Source of the DNA: Chlorobiaceae bacterium
GTDB lineage: Bacteria; Bacteroidota; Chlorobiia; Chlorobiales; Chlorobiaceae
DNA length: 64,000 nt
Assembly: GCA_013334865.1 (NCBI GenBank)
Contig: JAAXWS010000008.1
Span: 1-64,000 of the forward strand
Direction: 5' to 3'
Part shown: piece after piece, positions 1 through 8,161 of the stretch
How positions within the stretch are numbered: the stretch's first letter is position 1
How the letters are laid out: each line of letters opens with the position of its first letter
Notes under the pieces: generated by a model
What the model saw: only the letters and a program-made list of their open reading frames with translations
What the model was told of the DNA's origin: nothing
The model's database searches: none
Position numbers and translations under genes: made by a program

Positions 1-361
1 CCCGACGGACATTCACCTCTTACATTCTCTTCAATTGCCCCGGGTTTCAACATCCCACATTCAGGAGGGCTTTCAGCCCGACGGACATTCACCTCTTACA
101 TTCTCTTCAATTGCCCCGGGTTTCAACATCCCACATTCAGGAGGGCTTTCAGCCCGACGGACATTCACCTCTTACATTCTCTTCAATTGCCCCGGGTTTC
201 AACATCCCACATTCAGGAGGGCTTTCAGCCCGACGGACATTCACCTCTTACATTCTCTTCAATTGCCCCGGGTTTCAACATCCCACATTCAGGAGGGCTT
301 TCAGCCCGACGGACATTCACCTCTTACATTCTCTTCAATTGCCCCGGGTTTCAACCCGGGG
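1..361. repeat. Tandem array of a 76-bp hairpin-containing unit
   Basis: Units begin at 1, 77, 153, 229 and 305, giving four full copies and a partial fifth; the array may extend left of the window. Copies appear identical by eye. Each unit contains an inverted repeat GGGCTTTCAGCCC and half of a second stem, CCCCGGGTTTCA. Only the last copy completes that stem, as CCCCGGG (342-348) pairing with CCCGGGG (355-361). Open reading frames crossing the array are repeat translations and not genes. No gene is seen in this stretch. Confidence 0.95.
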
Positions 362-379
362 AAAACCAGAATCCCCCAT

Positions 380-1156
380 TCACCCCCGCTGCCAGGGAAA
401 CTGCTTCAGCTCCTGGCTCGTCAGCATCCCTTCTCCGATCAGCACGGCATCGAATCCGGCATCCTGCATCAGCCTGATGTCGGCAGCCTGCTTCATGCCG
501 CTTTCGGCGACCGATACGACGCCCTCGGGCATCACTGCCCTGAGCCGGACCGATGTGTTAAGGTCGACCGTGAAGTCCCTCAGGTCGCGGTTGTTGACTC
601 CGATGATGCCGGCCCCCTGCCCGACGGCGATGTCGAGCTCGTTCCTGTCATGGACCTCCACGAGGGCATGGAGCCCGAGTTCCGCGAAAAGCTGCAGGTA
701 GTCGCGGAGCTGGATTGTGTCGAGGGCTGCGACGATCAGCAGCGCGGCGTCGGCACCCATGAGGCGGGTGTCGTAGATCTGGCTCTCGTCGATGATGAAA
801 TCCTTGCGGAGCACCGGAAGCGGAAAGGCTTTCGAGACCGCCATGAGGTATTCCGGCTTCCCCTGGAAGTAGTTGCGATCGGTGAGGACGGAGAATGCGG
901 ATGCGCCAAGGGCTACGTATTCGGCAGCCAGTTCGAGGGGCCTGAAATCCTCGACGAGCACCCCTCGCGAAGGGGAGGCCTTCTTGATCTCGGAGATGAG
1001 ACTGATCCCCCCGTCGCGGCCCGTGACCGCCGCCCTGAAATCCCTTGCCGCCGGCAGGTCGCGGCACACGTCGCGGTAACGGAGCTCGGGACTGGATCTC
1101 CTGAGCTCCGCAACCTCTTCAGCCTTGGTCTGGAGGATCTTCGCCAGTACGGTCAT
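380..1156 (-). CDS. trpC: Indole-3-glycerol phosphate synthase
   Basis: TrpC closes the indole ring in tryptophan synthesis, converting carboxyphenylamino-deoxyribulose phosphate to indole-3-glycerol phosphate in the cytoplasm. The protein has 258 residues, the normal length for a stand-alone TIM-barrel TrpC. Visible active-site segments are [30 protein letters not shown] and VAESGM, which supply the expected Lys, Lys, Glu, Asn and Glu/Ser residues, and IGEGM at the phosphate site. The start ATG at 1156 overlaps the carB stop in an ATGA arrangement, so the two are translationally coupled. The same frame runs open into carB, but that extension is a shadow. No other trp gene is nearby. Confidence 0.96.
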   Translation of the reverse strand: MTVLAKILQTKAEEVAELRRSSPELRYRDVCRDLPAARDFRAAVTGRDGGISLISEIKKASPSRGVLVEDFRPLELAAEYVALGASAFSVLTDRNYFQGKPEYLMAVSKAFPLPVLRKDFIIDESQIYDTRLMGADAALLIVAALDTIQLRDYLQLFAELGLHALVEVHDRNELDIAVGQGAGIIGVNNRDLRDFTVDLNTSVRLRAVMPEGVVSVAESGMKQAADIRLMQDAGFDAVLIGEGMLTSQELKQFPWQRG

Positions 1157-2640
1157 GACTCGCTGCCGGCAGCGGCCATCTCCCTGAGCTCCTCTTCGAA
1201 CTCGACGATCTGGCGGATGTTGTCGAGGAACCACGGATCGATGCCCGTCGACTGGTGCACCTCCTCGACGGTGGCGCCGGCCTGGAAGGCGTAGCGGAGG
1301 TAGAACATGCGGTCGGCCTTCGGGATCCTGATCTTCTCGAGCAGGTCCTCCTTGGCGAACTGCCGCTGCTGCTGGGTCATGTCGATCACGTTCATGATAT
1401 CCTTGCCGTCGCAGCCGAGGCCCGCTCGGCCGATCTCCAGGCCACGCAGCGACTTCTGCAGCGCCTCCCTGAAGTTCCTGCCGAAAGCCATGACCTCGCC
1501 GACCGACTTCATCTGCACGCCGAGGCGCGCGTCGACGTTCTTGAACTTCTCGAAGTCCCAGCGGGGCACCTTCACCACGCAGTAGTCGATCGATGGCTCG
1601 AAGCTGGCCGGGGTCGACTTGGTGATGTCGTTCATGATCTCGTCGAGGGTGTAGCCCACGGCGAGCTTGGCGGCCACCTTGGCGATCGGGAACCCGGTCG
1701 CCTTCGAGGCGAGCGCGGAGCTCCTGGAGACCCTCGGGTTCATCTCGATGACGACGATGCGGCCGTCCTTCGGGTTGATGGAGAACTGGATGTTGCTGCC
1801 GCCGGTCTCGACGCCGATCTCGCGGATGATCTTGATCGAGGCGTCGCGCAGCTCCTGGTACTGGCGGTCGGTCAGGGTCTGGGCAGGCGCGACCGTGATG
1901 CTGTCGCCCGTGTGGACGCCCATCGGGTCGACGTTCTCGATCGAGCAGACGATGATGACGTTGTCGGCCAGGTCGCGGATGACCTCGAGCTCGTACTCCT
2001 TCCAGCCGTTCAGGCACTCCTCGACGAGCACCTCGCCGATGGGGCTCTCGGCAATGCCGCGGCGAACCGCGTCGTAGTAGTCGGACTTGGTCTCGGCGAA
2101 ACCGCCGCCGGTGCCGCCGAGTGTGAAGGATGGGCGGATGACGATCGGCAGCCCGATCTCCTCGAGCGCCTCCTTCGCCTCCTTCTCGTTGCGCACGAAG
2201 AAACCCTTGGCCATCTCGAGGCCGAGCTTCCTCATCGCGTCGCTGAAGAGTTCGCGGTTCTCGGCCTTGCGGATCGCACGGAGCTTGGCGCCGATCAGCT
2301 CGACACCGTGGCGCTCCAGCACACCGGACTCGGCGAGCTTCACCGCGGTGTTCAGGGCCGTCTGGCCGCCCATGGTCGGGAGCAGCGCATCCGGCTTCTC
2401 CTTCTCGATGATCTTGCGGACGTAGTCGGGGGTGATGGGTTCGATGTAGGTCGCATCGGCGAACTCGATGTCGGTCATGATGGTCGCCGGGTTGCTGTTG
2501 ACCAGGATGACCCGGTAGCCGTCCTCTTTCAGGGCGCGGCACGCCTGGGTTCCCGAATAGTCGAACTCGCAGGCCTGACCGATGACGATCGGGCCGGCGC
2601 CGATCACCAGAATCGACTTGATATCCTCGCGTTTTGGCAC
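1153..2640 (-). CDS. carB: Carbamoyl-phosphate synthase large subunit, N-terminal half (split CarB)
   Basis: The 495-residue protein aligns with only the first half of a usual ~1070-residue CarB. It covers the carboxyphosphate ATP-grasp domain and part of the oligomerisation region. It starts [20 protein letters not shown] and carries [33 protein letters not shown] and [18 protein letters not shown]. It ends near where the carbamate-phosphorylating half would begin, and is followed directly by trpC. The other half must lie elsewhere. Split CarB is known in some archaea and deep-branching bacteria, so this is probably normal and not a truncation. The product feeds arginine and pyrimidine synthesis. 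Confidence 0.93.
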   Translation of the reverse strand: MPKREDIKSILVIGAGPIVIGQACEFDYSGTQACRALKEDGYRVILVNSNPATIMTDIEFADATYIEPITPDYVRKIIEKEKPDALLPTMGGQTALNTAVKLAESGVLERHGVELIGAKLRAIRKAENRELFSDAMRKLGLEMAKGFFVRNEKEAKEALEEIGLPIVIRPSFTLGGTGGGFAETKSDYYDAVRRGIAESPIGEVLVEECLNGWKEYELEVIRDLADNVIIVCSIENVDPMGVHTGDSITVAPAQTLTDRQYQELRDASIKIIREIGVETGGSNIQFSINPKDGRIVVIEMNPRVSRSSALASKATGFPIAKVAAKLAVGYTLDEIMNDITKSTPASFEPSIDYCVVKVPRWDFEKFKNVDARLGVQMKSVGEVMAFGRNFREALQKSLRGLEIGRAGLGCDGKDIMNVIDMTQQQRQFAKEDLLEKIRIPKADRMFYLRYAFQAGATVEEVHQSTGIDPWFLDNIRQIVEFEEELREMAAAGSES

Positions 2641-2722
2641 TGTTCTTCCGCTTTAAATCTTGGTGTAGGTTTTCCGTTGCGTAATGTACAAAATATTTCC
2701 CGAGTTCCCGACAGCCGGGGAG

Positions 2723-2784
2723 CGTGACGCGTGACACGTAACACGTAACGAATCCACGTCACGCGTTACGCGTCACGTGTCACG
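2723..2784. repeat. Palindromic cluster of 7-bp CGTNACG repeats
   Basis: Between the JAMM gene and carB lie four 7-bp words (CGTGACG, CGTGACA, CGTAACA, CGTAACG) at 2723-2750. After a 6-bp spacer come four words in the opposite sense (CGTCACG, CGTTACG, CGTCACG, TGTCACG) at 2757-2784. The whole can fold as a long hairpin. The same word family recurs at 59910-60033. It could be a protein-binding cluster, a terminator or a mobile repeat; the sequence alone does not decide. Confidence 0.85.
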
Positions 2785-2787
2785 AAA

Positions 2788-3219
2788 TCATTCCGTGACG
2801 CGTATCTGCTCCTGATGGAACCCTCCCGATTCCCTGCGGAGCCACGAGGTGACCTCCCGGGGGACGCCGGTATAGAGCGAGATGATAAGCATGGAGTGGC
2901 CCGGCTTCGCGAAATCGATGTCGTGCCGTGAGGGCACGGCGGTCGAGTTGATGTGCGAGTGGTACGACCCGATGATGGAAAGCCCGAGCCCCTTCGCCTC
3001 CCGCTCGACCTCCTCATACTCCCTGAACGAGATCTCGAAGCTGGTCTCCTTGCCGAAATAGAGGTCGTTCCTGCACGGGGCTACCTCGAACACGATATTG
3101 TCGATGTTGCCGCGATGATCGACGACCTTGCGGCCGACGAGCAGGCCGCAGCATTCGTAGGGAAGCTCCTTGACAGCCTGTTCCTGGATGATTTCGAACT
3201 TTCGACGAGGTAGTTTCAT
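2788..3219 (-). CDS. JAMM/MPN-domain (Mov34/M67-like) metalloprotease
   Basis: This 143-residue single-domain protein carries the full JAMM zinc signature: Glu22, then His87-Ser-His89, seven residues, Ser97, two residues and Asp100. Bacterial JAMM proteins of this size are isopeptidases or processing peptidases, often acting on ubiquitin-like sulfur carriers (ThiS/MoaD type) or in cysteine synthesis. No sulfur-carrier gene is beside it, so the substrate is unknown. It lies between purD and carB on the same strand, 27 bp downstream of purD. The last codons overlap the style of the adjacent CGTNACG repeat (stop at 2788). Confidence 0.85.
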   Translation of the reverse strand: MKLPRRKFEIIQEQAVKELPYECCGLLVGRKVVDHRGNIDNIVFEVAPCRNDLYFGKETSFEISFREYEEVEREAKGLGLSIIGSYHSHINSTAVPSRHDIDFAKPGHSMLIISLYTGVPREVTSWLRRESGGFHQEQIRVTE

Positions 3220-3246
3220 TGCGTACTGCTCAATATGACGACTGGA

Positions 3247-4524
3247 TCAGAGGGCCTTCGCGCCGATGTCTCGCCTGAAGTACGCCCCGTCGAAATGTAT
3301 CTTTCCGACACCCTCATAGGCCCTGTCGAGCGCCGCTTTCAGGGTGCCGCCAAGGGCCGTCACCGTCAATACACGCCCACCGGCGGTGACCAGCCTGTCG
3401 CCATCCTGCTTCGTGCCGGCATGGAACACGGTCACGCCGTCGACTTCAGCCACTGACGCGTCGATGGTGATCTCCCGGCCGGATTCATAGGCATCGGGGT
3501 ATCCCGCCGAAGCCATGACCACCGTAGCGCCGGCACCGGCATGCATCTCGAACGGCACCACGGCAAGGCCGCCCTCGACGCTCGCCATGAGCGCTTCGAC
3601 GAAGTCGCTCTTCAGCAACGGAAGCACGACCTGCGTCTCGGGATCTCCGAGCCTCGCGTTGAACTCGACCACCGACGGCTCGCCGCCGTCGATCATCAGG
3701 CCGACATAGAGGAAGCCGGTGTAGGGATAGCCTTCGGCGGCCATTCCCGCGAGCGTCGGGCGGATGACCCGCTCCTCGACCAGCCCCATCACCTCAGGCG
3801 TCACCAGCGGTGCCGGGGCATAGGCGCCCATGCCGCCGGTATTCTTGCCCGTGTCGCCCTCACCGATCCGCTTGTGGTCCTGTGCGGAAAGGAAGAGCCG
3901 GTAGTCGCGACCGTCGGTCAGGGCGAACACGCTGGCCTCCTGGCCCTTGAGGAACCCTTCGATCACCACCTCGTCGGCTGCGTCGCCGAAAACCCGGTTC
4001 TCGAAGAACTCGTGGATGGCATCGAGCGCCTCCTCTCGGGTCATCGCTACAACCACGCCCTTGCCGGCGCAAAGCCCGCTGGCCTTGATGACCTGGGGAT
4101 AAGATCCGCACGACTCGAGGTAGGCCTTGGCCTCCGCGTGGCCGCGGAAGACCCGGTACTCCGCCGTGGGAATGCCCTGGCGCCGCATGAAATCCTTGGC
4201 GAACACCTTGCTGGTCTCAAGGCGCGCGGCATCGCTCGTAGGACCGACGATCCTGCGGCCGGATGCCCGGAAACGCTCCACGACCCCCAGTTCGAGCGGC
4301 TGTTCCGGCCCGACGATGGTCAGGTCGACCGACTCCCTCGAGGCGAAATCGAGCAGCGCGTCGATCTCGGCAGCCTTGATCGGCACGTTCGAAACCTTGC
4401 CGCCCATCATGGCGGTACCGCCGTTGCCCGGCGCGACGAAAATCCGCGAAACCTTTTCGCTGCGCAGCACGGCCCATGCCATGGCATGTTCCCTGGCGCC
4501 GCTGCCGATGATCAGAATGTTCAT
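3247..4524 (-). CDS. purD: Phosphoribosylamine-glycine ligase
   Basis: PurD makes glycinamide ribonucleotide from phosphoribosylamine, glycine and ATP in purine synthesis. The 425-residue length is standard. Features seen are the N-terminal MNILIIGSGAREHA, the Gly-rich APGNGGTAMMG segment, VGPEQPLELG, the ATP-grasp segment VIKASGLCAGKGVVVAM, the loop GDTGKNTGGMGAY, and VEFNARLGDPETQV, which carries the metal ligands. The upstream region is divergent from the acyltransferase gene (91 bp), so the promoter must lie in 4525-4615. Confidence 0.97.
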   Translation of the reverse strand: MNILIIGSGAREHAMAWAVLRSEKVSRIFVAPGNGGTAMMGGKVSNVPIKAAEIDALLDFASRESVDLTIVGPEQPLELGVVERFRASGRRIVGPTSDAARLETSKVFAKDFMRRQGIPTAEYRVFRGHAEAKAYLESCGSYPQVIKASGLCAGKGVVVAMTREEALDAIHEFFENRVFGDAADEVVIEGFLKGQEASVFALTDGRDYRLFLSAQDHKRIGEGDTGKNTGGMGAYAPAPLVTPEVMGLVEERVIRPTLAGMAAEGYPYTGFLYVGLMIDGGEPSVVEFNARLGDPETQVVLPLLKSDFVEALMASVEGGLAVVPFEMHAGAGATVVMASAGYPDAYESGREITIDASVAEVDGVTVFHAGTKQDGDRLVTAGGRVLTVTALGGTLKAALDRAYEGVGKIHFDGAYFRRDIGAKAL

Positions 4525-4615
4525 ATTGACGTGTGAAGCTCCGGCCTCAAATCACCCTGTGGTTTGTCGGCGTGGATTATTTAAATTGCACCCGGCTGAA
4601 TGCTGGAAGTATATA

Positions 4616-5317
4616 ATGCAGGAAGCAGCAAAAAAGCAATTAAAAAAATTCCGGCCTGAAAACCTTGAGCGCCCCCGCGGCACCGCACATTCCCTCGTGA
4701 ACACGACCCTCAGGAACATTGCCCCGGCCCTGATCGCACCGCTGCTCAGGAGCCTTTTCTCAAGCCAGCGCATCGAGCTCCGGATGCCTGGCGAAGGGTT
4801 GCCGGACAGGCGACGCGGCGTGGTGTTCGCCTTCTGGCACGGGAAGATGGCCACCGGCTGGCTGCTTGCGCGCCGACTGTTCCCGAACGCGTCCCACGCA
4901 GCCGTGGTCAGCCTGTCGAAGGACGGCCAGCTTCTTTCGGATACCCTCGGCCGGCTCGGATTCCGGCTCATCCGGGGGTCAAGCTCGAAGGGGAAGGAGG
5001 CCGTCCGGTCAGGCATCGCCGACGCGCTTCGCTCGGGGGAGGTCGTCGCCGTCACCCCCGACGGCCCGCGAGGGCCGATCAACCGCTTCAAGTACGGCAC
5101 GCTGAGGCTGGCTTCCGAAACCGGATCCCCGGTCCTCTTCGCCGACATCGCCCACGACCGGCCCCGCATCCTGAAAAGCTGGGACCGTTTCGAGATCCCG
5201 AGGCCCTTCGGCAGGGCGGTCATCACGCTGCACCTCGTCGACGTGCCCCGCTTCGACTCCGAGGAGGAACTGCAGCGCTTCGCCAACTCGCTTTCGGAGC
5301 GCTTCGCCCATGCCTGA
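4616..5317 (+). CDS. Lysophospholipid acyltransferase family protein (DUF374)
   Basis: The 233-residue protein belongs to the DUF374 branch of acyl-CoA/ACP acyltransferases. It has the FAFWHGKM active-site block (His75), SLSKDGQLL, a GSSSKGKEA segment and TPDGPRGP, the substrate-binding block typical of the family. The ATG at 4616 was chosen because the frame upstream is antisense to purD. It overlaps lpxK by 8 bp, so the two form an operon. That pairing suggests a role in lipid A or outer-membrane lipid acylation, which is inference. The protein is probably peripheral to the inner membrane. Confidence 0.85.
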   Translation: MQEAAKKQLKKFRPENLERPRGTAHSLVNTTLRNIAPALIAPLLRSLFSSQRIELRMPGEGLPDRRRGVVFAFWHGKMATGWLLARRLFPNASHAAVVSLSKDGQLLSDTLGRLGFRLIRGSSSKGKEAVRSGIADALRSGEVVAVTPDGPRGPINRFKYGTLRLASETGSPVLFADIAHDRPRILKSWDRFEIPRPFGRAVITLHLVDVPRFDSEEELQRFANSLSERFAHA

Positions 5318-6371
5318 GCGGCCGGCATCCATCCTGCTCGCACCGGCAGGGCAGATCTACGGACTCGTCATGTCGGTTCGCAATACCCTCTATGACCTGG
5401 GGATTATCAAGGCCTGGCGGGCCCCGGCGCCCGTCGTCTCGGTTGGCAACATCACCACGGGCGGCACCGGCAAGACGCCGCTGGTCGACTGGATCGTGAA
5501 GTTCTACCGTGCACACGGCAGGAGGGTCGCCATCGTCTCGAGAGGATACGGACGTCGTACGAAAGGCGCCATGCTGGTCTCAGACGGCTCGAAGATGCTG
5601 CTCGGCAGCCGCGACGCCGGTGACGAAGTCGCCATGCTCGCCGCGAGGAACCCCTCGGCGATCATCGTCGTGGCCGAGAAGCGGCAGCAAGGGGTCGAGC
5701 TGCTCATGCGCGAGTTCGCCGGCCGGATGCCAGAGGTGATCGTGCTCGACGACGCCTTCCAGCACCGGAAGATCGCCCGCGACCTCGACATCGTGGTAAT
5801 CAACGCCCAGGAGCCTTTCGGCGGCGGACGGGTGCTTCCGGCCGGCCGGCTGCGCGAACCGATACGGGGCCTCGGCCGCGCCGGAATCTTCATCCTGAGC
5901 AAGGTCGTCGATGAACGTCAGGCCGCCGGGATCGTCGGGGAGCTGAAGTCGCTGGGCAAACCGGTGGTGCTCTCCAGGATCCGTGCCGGAGAGCTCGTTT
6001 CCGTCGGCGGTAAAGGCGATATCGGGGACGGCGGCAGGACCAGGGCGCTTGCCTTCGCCGGCATCGGCGCCCCGCAGGGGTTCGTCCAGAGCCTCCGGAA
6101 TGCGGATGTCGAGGTGGTGGAGTCCCGCTTCTTCCGCGACCACCAGCCGTTCACTGTGGACTCGGTCAAGGCGATCGTCACCGATTCGAAGCGGCTCGGC
6201 CTCGTGCCGGTCACGACCGAAAAGGACTGGTTCCGCATCATCGACGACCCGGAGCTGGCCGCCATGCTCGTAGCCGCGGGCTGCCGCTACCTGCCGATAA
6301 CCCCCGACATCTATGAAGGGAGAGAAGTGCTGGAAAAAATGCTCATCGACCTGGTATCAGATCAACGGTAA
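5310..6371 (+). CDS. lpxK: Tetraacyldisaccharide 4'-kinase
   Basis: LpxK phosphorylates the lipid A disaccharide precursor at the 4' position on the inner face of the inner membrane. The protein has 353 residues. The variant Walker A, VGNITTGGTGKTP, lies at residues 45-57, followed by SRGYGRR. VIVLDDAFQHRKIARD matches the family's conserved acidic block, and PVTTEKDWFRI is the usual C-terminal motif. The start ATG overlaps the stop of the upstream acyltransferase gene. Its presence implies a lipopolysaccharide-bearing Gram-negative cell. Confidence 0.94.
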   Translation: MPERPASILLAPAGQIYGLVMSVRNTLYDLGIIKAWRAPAPVVSVGNITTGGTGKTPLVDWIVKFYRAHGRRVAIVSRGYGRRTKGAMLVSDGSKMLLGSRDAGDEVAMLAARNPSAIIVVAEKRQQGVELLMREFAGRMPEVIVLDDAFQHRKIARDLDIVVINAQEPFGGGRVLPAGRLREPIRGLGRAGIFILSKVVDERQAAGIVGELKSLGKPVVLSRIRAGELVSVGGKGDIGDGGRTRALAFAGIGAPQGFVQSLRNADVEVVESRFFRDHQPFTVDSVKAIVTDSKRLGLVPVTTEKDWFRIIDDPELAAMLVAAGCRYLPITPDIYEGREVLEKMLIDLVSDQR

Positions 6372-6420
6372 TACCTCTTGTTTCCGATATGTCATCTCGG
6401 CTGTAACCACCCCTGTCCTG

Positions 6421-6491
6421 ATCGAAATCGGCATCGATTTCGATAATTCTTGTGATATGCCCTGTTGCCTGCCATCCGATGGCAGAACAGG
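6421..6491. terminator. Two adjacent inverted repeats at the lpxK / hydrolase convergent junction
   Basis: 6421-6444 is a perfect 10-bp stem (ATCGAAATCG and CGATTTCGAT) around a 4-nt loop. 6461-6491 is a second hairpin built from CCTGTT..CTGCCATC and GATGGCAG..AACAGG. The two genes converge here, so a bidirectional terminator is likely, although there is no strong T run. The rest of the 175-bp gap shows nothing recognisable. Confidence 0.5.
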
Positions 6492-6546
6492 CCGTTGGTT
6501 GGGCTTTGACATGATAATTACCTGAAGGACGCCTGTGGCGACAGGT

Positions 6547-7089
6547 TCACTCCTTGACAATCTTCGAGATGGCCTTGAAGGTATCCCCCTCGGCCACGCG
6601 CAGGAGTTCGAAGATGGCCATCTCGGTGCTGGTGGGCACGCCGCCGGCGCGTTCGATGCAGCGGATGCCGAGCTTGCGGTTCTCCTCGCTGCGTGAAGAG
6701 ACCGCGTCGGTCACGATATGCACGTTGTAGCCGAAGTCGAGGAGTTCGATGCAGGTCTGGTAGACGCAGACATGCGCCTCCATGCCGACCACAAGGATCT
6801 CGTTGCGGCCCGTCGACCGGAGACGCCGCATGAACTCATCGCTGCCGCAGCAGCTGAACGAGAGCTTCTCGAACGGAGCCTGGTCGACAAGCAGCTCCCT
6901 CAGCGGTTCGACGGTAGGTCCCAGGCCCTTGGGGTACTGCTCCGTGTACAGCACCGGCAGTCCGAGCAGTTTGCCGGACCTGATAAGTTTGCCGATATTC
7001 TTTTCGACCAGTCCGGCATTGGAGACCACGGAGGCCAGCTTGCCCTGCACGTCGACAACCAGCAGAAGCGTATCTTTAAGAGATATCAT
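6547..7089 (-). CDS. Isochorismatase-family cysteine hydrolase
   Basis: The 180-residue cytoplasmic alpha/beta hydrolase has the family triad: Asp13 in LLLVVDVQGK, Lys75 in PFEKLSF and Cys108 in VVGMEAHVCVYQT. It ends with a typical VTDAVSSRS block and a TSTEMAIFELL tail, as in YcaC-like hydrolases. Members hydrolyse amides or isochorismate. No siderophore or nicotinamide genes are nearby, so the substrate is not known. It is a single gene convergent with lpxK. Confidence 0.88.
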   Translation of the reverse strand: MISLKDTLLLVVDVQGKLASVVSNAGLVEKNIGKLIRSGKLLGLPVLYTEQYPKGLGPTVEPLRELLVDQAPFEKLSFSCCGSDEFMRRLRSTGRNEILVVGMEAHVCVYQTCIELLDFGYNVHIVTDAVSSRSEENRKLGIRCIERAGGVPTSTEMAIFELLRVAEGDTFKAISKIVKE

Positions 7090-7255
7090 AAAGTATTCTG
7101 AAGAGGTAAGTTATCGAAATTCCGCAGCTGATTTTCATACATTCGCGTAGTTTTCAAGATAGTCATTTCAAGCGATTAACACACCGGGGGATGGAAAAAC
7201 AACCCCATGCAGAGATGTTTCACGACTAGTCTGACGCACCAGGCACTGACGATAG

Positions 7256-7405
7256 CAATCTTATCTCTTTTTCAGCCACAAGGCATCGAAAGAGGAGGCC
7301 TGGCTCACGCAGCTCCATCCGGAATACCCGGCCTATGCCTCACGTACCGGAAGGTTCATGCCCAGCCTGAAGGGCAAACAATCCGGCCAGGCGCGCCAGC
7401 ACTGA
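7256..7405 (+). pseudogene. Remnant of an isoprenylcysteine-methyltransferase-like gene (C-terminus only)
   Basis: In frame 2, between stops, the translation reads YLFFSHKASKEEAWLTQLH followed by PEYPAYASRTGRFMPSL. This matches the C-terminal pattern of small membrane methyltransferases of the ICMT/PEMT type (EE..L...P.Y..Y..RT.R..P.L). There is an in-frame stop at 7253-7255, no start codon, and none of the upstream membrane helices. I read it as a decayed gene end. The rest of the 7090-7504 gap has no other recognisable feature, and a short open frame at 7207-7443 in another phase is not convincing. Confidence 0.6.
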
Positions 7406-7504
7406 ACGACACCGCGCGGGTTTCAAAAAAAGGCCGATTTTAAGTACACTGCATTCAGGCCCGGCCGGGCATCCGGCATATCATTCAACCAGCATCTCCA
7501 CTCC

Positions 7505-8161
7505 ATGAAAAAAATCGGTGTCATCCTCGCCGGCTGCGGCGTCTACGACGGAAGTGAAATCCACGAAGCCGTACTGACGCTGCTCGCGCTCGACCGGGCA
7601 GGAGCGGCCGCGGTCTGCCTCGCCCCCAACATCGAGCAGCGCCATGTCGTCAACCATCTCACCGGCGAGGTCGCCGAGGGCGAAAAAAGGAACGTGCTCG
7701 TCGAGTCGGCGCGCATCGCCCGCGGCAGCATAACCGACCTGAAGCAGATAGAGTCGCTCGGCCTCGACGCGCTGATCATCCCGGGAGGGTACGGGGCGGC
7801 CAAGAACCTGAGCGATTATGCCTTCAATGGCGCCGGCCTGGAGGTCGATCCCGACGTGGCCCATGCGGTCCAGGGCTTCCATCGCGCCGGCAAGCCGCTC
7901 GGCTTCATCTGCATCGCACCGGTGATCGCCGCGAAACTGCTCGGTGCCGAGCGGGTGGAGCTGACCATCGGGAACGATCCTGCCACGGCTGCCGACATCG
8001 AATCGCTGGGTGCCCGCCATGTCGAGCGCCGCGTCGACGGGATCGCCGTCAGCACCAGGGGAAAGGTCGTCACCACGCCCGCCTACATGCTCGGCCCCTC
8101 GATCGCCGAGGTCGCCAAAGGGATCGACGCCCTGGTCACGAGGGTGATCGACCTATGCTGA
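7505..8161 (+). CDS. elbB: Isoprenoid biosynthesis glyoxalase ElbB (DJ-1/PfpI superfamily)
   Basis: The 218-residue protein matches ElbB/YhbL throughout: MKKIGVILAGCGVYDGSEIHE, APNIEQRHVVNHLTGE, ESARIARGSITDL, IIPGGYGAAKNLSDYA, and the nucleophile elbow GFICIAPV with Cys136. Known relatives have weak glyoxalase III activity, and the link to isoprenoid production is genetic only. Its stop overlaps the end of the convergent permease gene by 9 bp. The 3-base spacing from the upstream pseudogene region shows no strong ribosome-binding site. Confidence 0.92.
   Translation: MKKIGVILAGCGVYDGSEIHEAVLTLLALDRAGAAAVCLAPNIEQRHVVNHLTGEVAEGEKRNVLVESARIARGSITDLKQIESLGLDALIIPGGYGAAKNLSDYAFNGAGLEVDPDVAHAVQGFHRAGKPLGFICIAPVIAAKLLGAERVELTIGNDPATAADIESLGARHVERRVDGIAVSTRGKVVTTPAYMLGPSIAEVAKGIDALVTRVIDLC

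Noticed and set aside
1-361. CRISPR array
   Set aside because: There are no unique spacers; the full 76-bp unit repeats without variable parts, and no cas gene is nearby.
35-1294. Long plus-strand open frames across the 76-bp array and trpC
   Set aside because: They are translations of the repeat (76 bp is not a multiple of 3, so three phases give the same peptides) that then run antisense to trpC.
7207-7443. 78-residue plus-strand open frame
   Set aside because: Another phase of the same DNA shows the ICMT-like pattern; this frame has no recognisable feature or ribosome-binding site.
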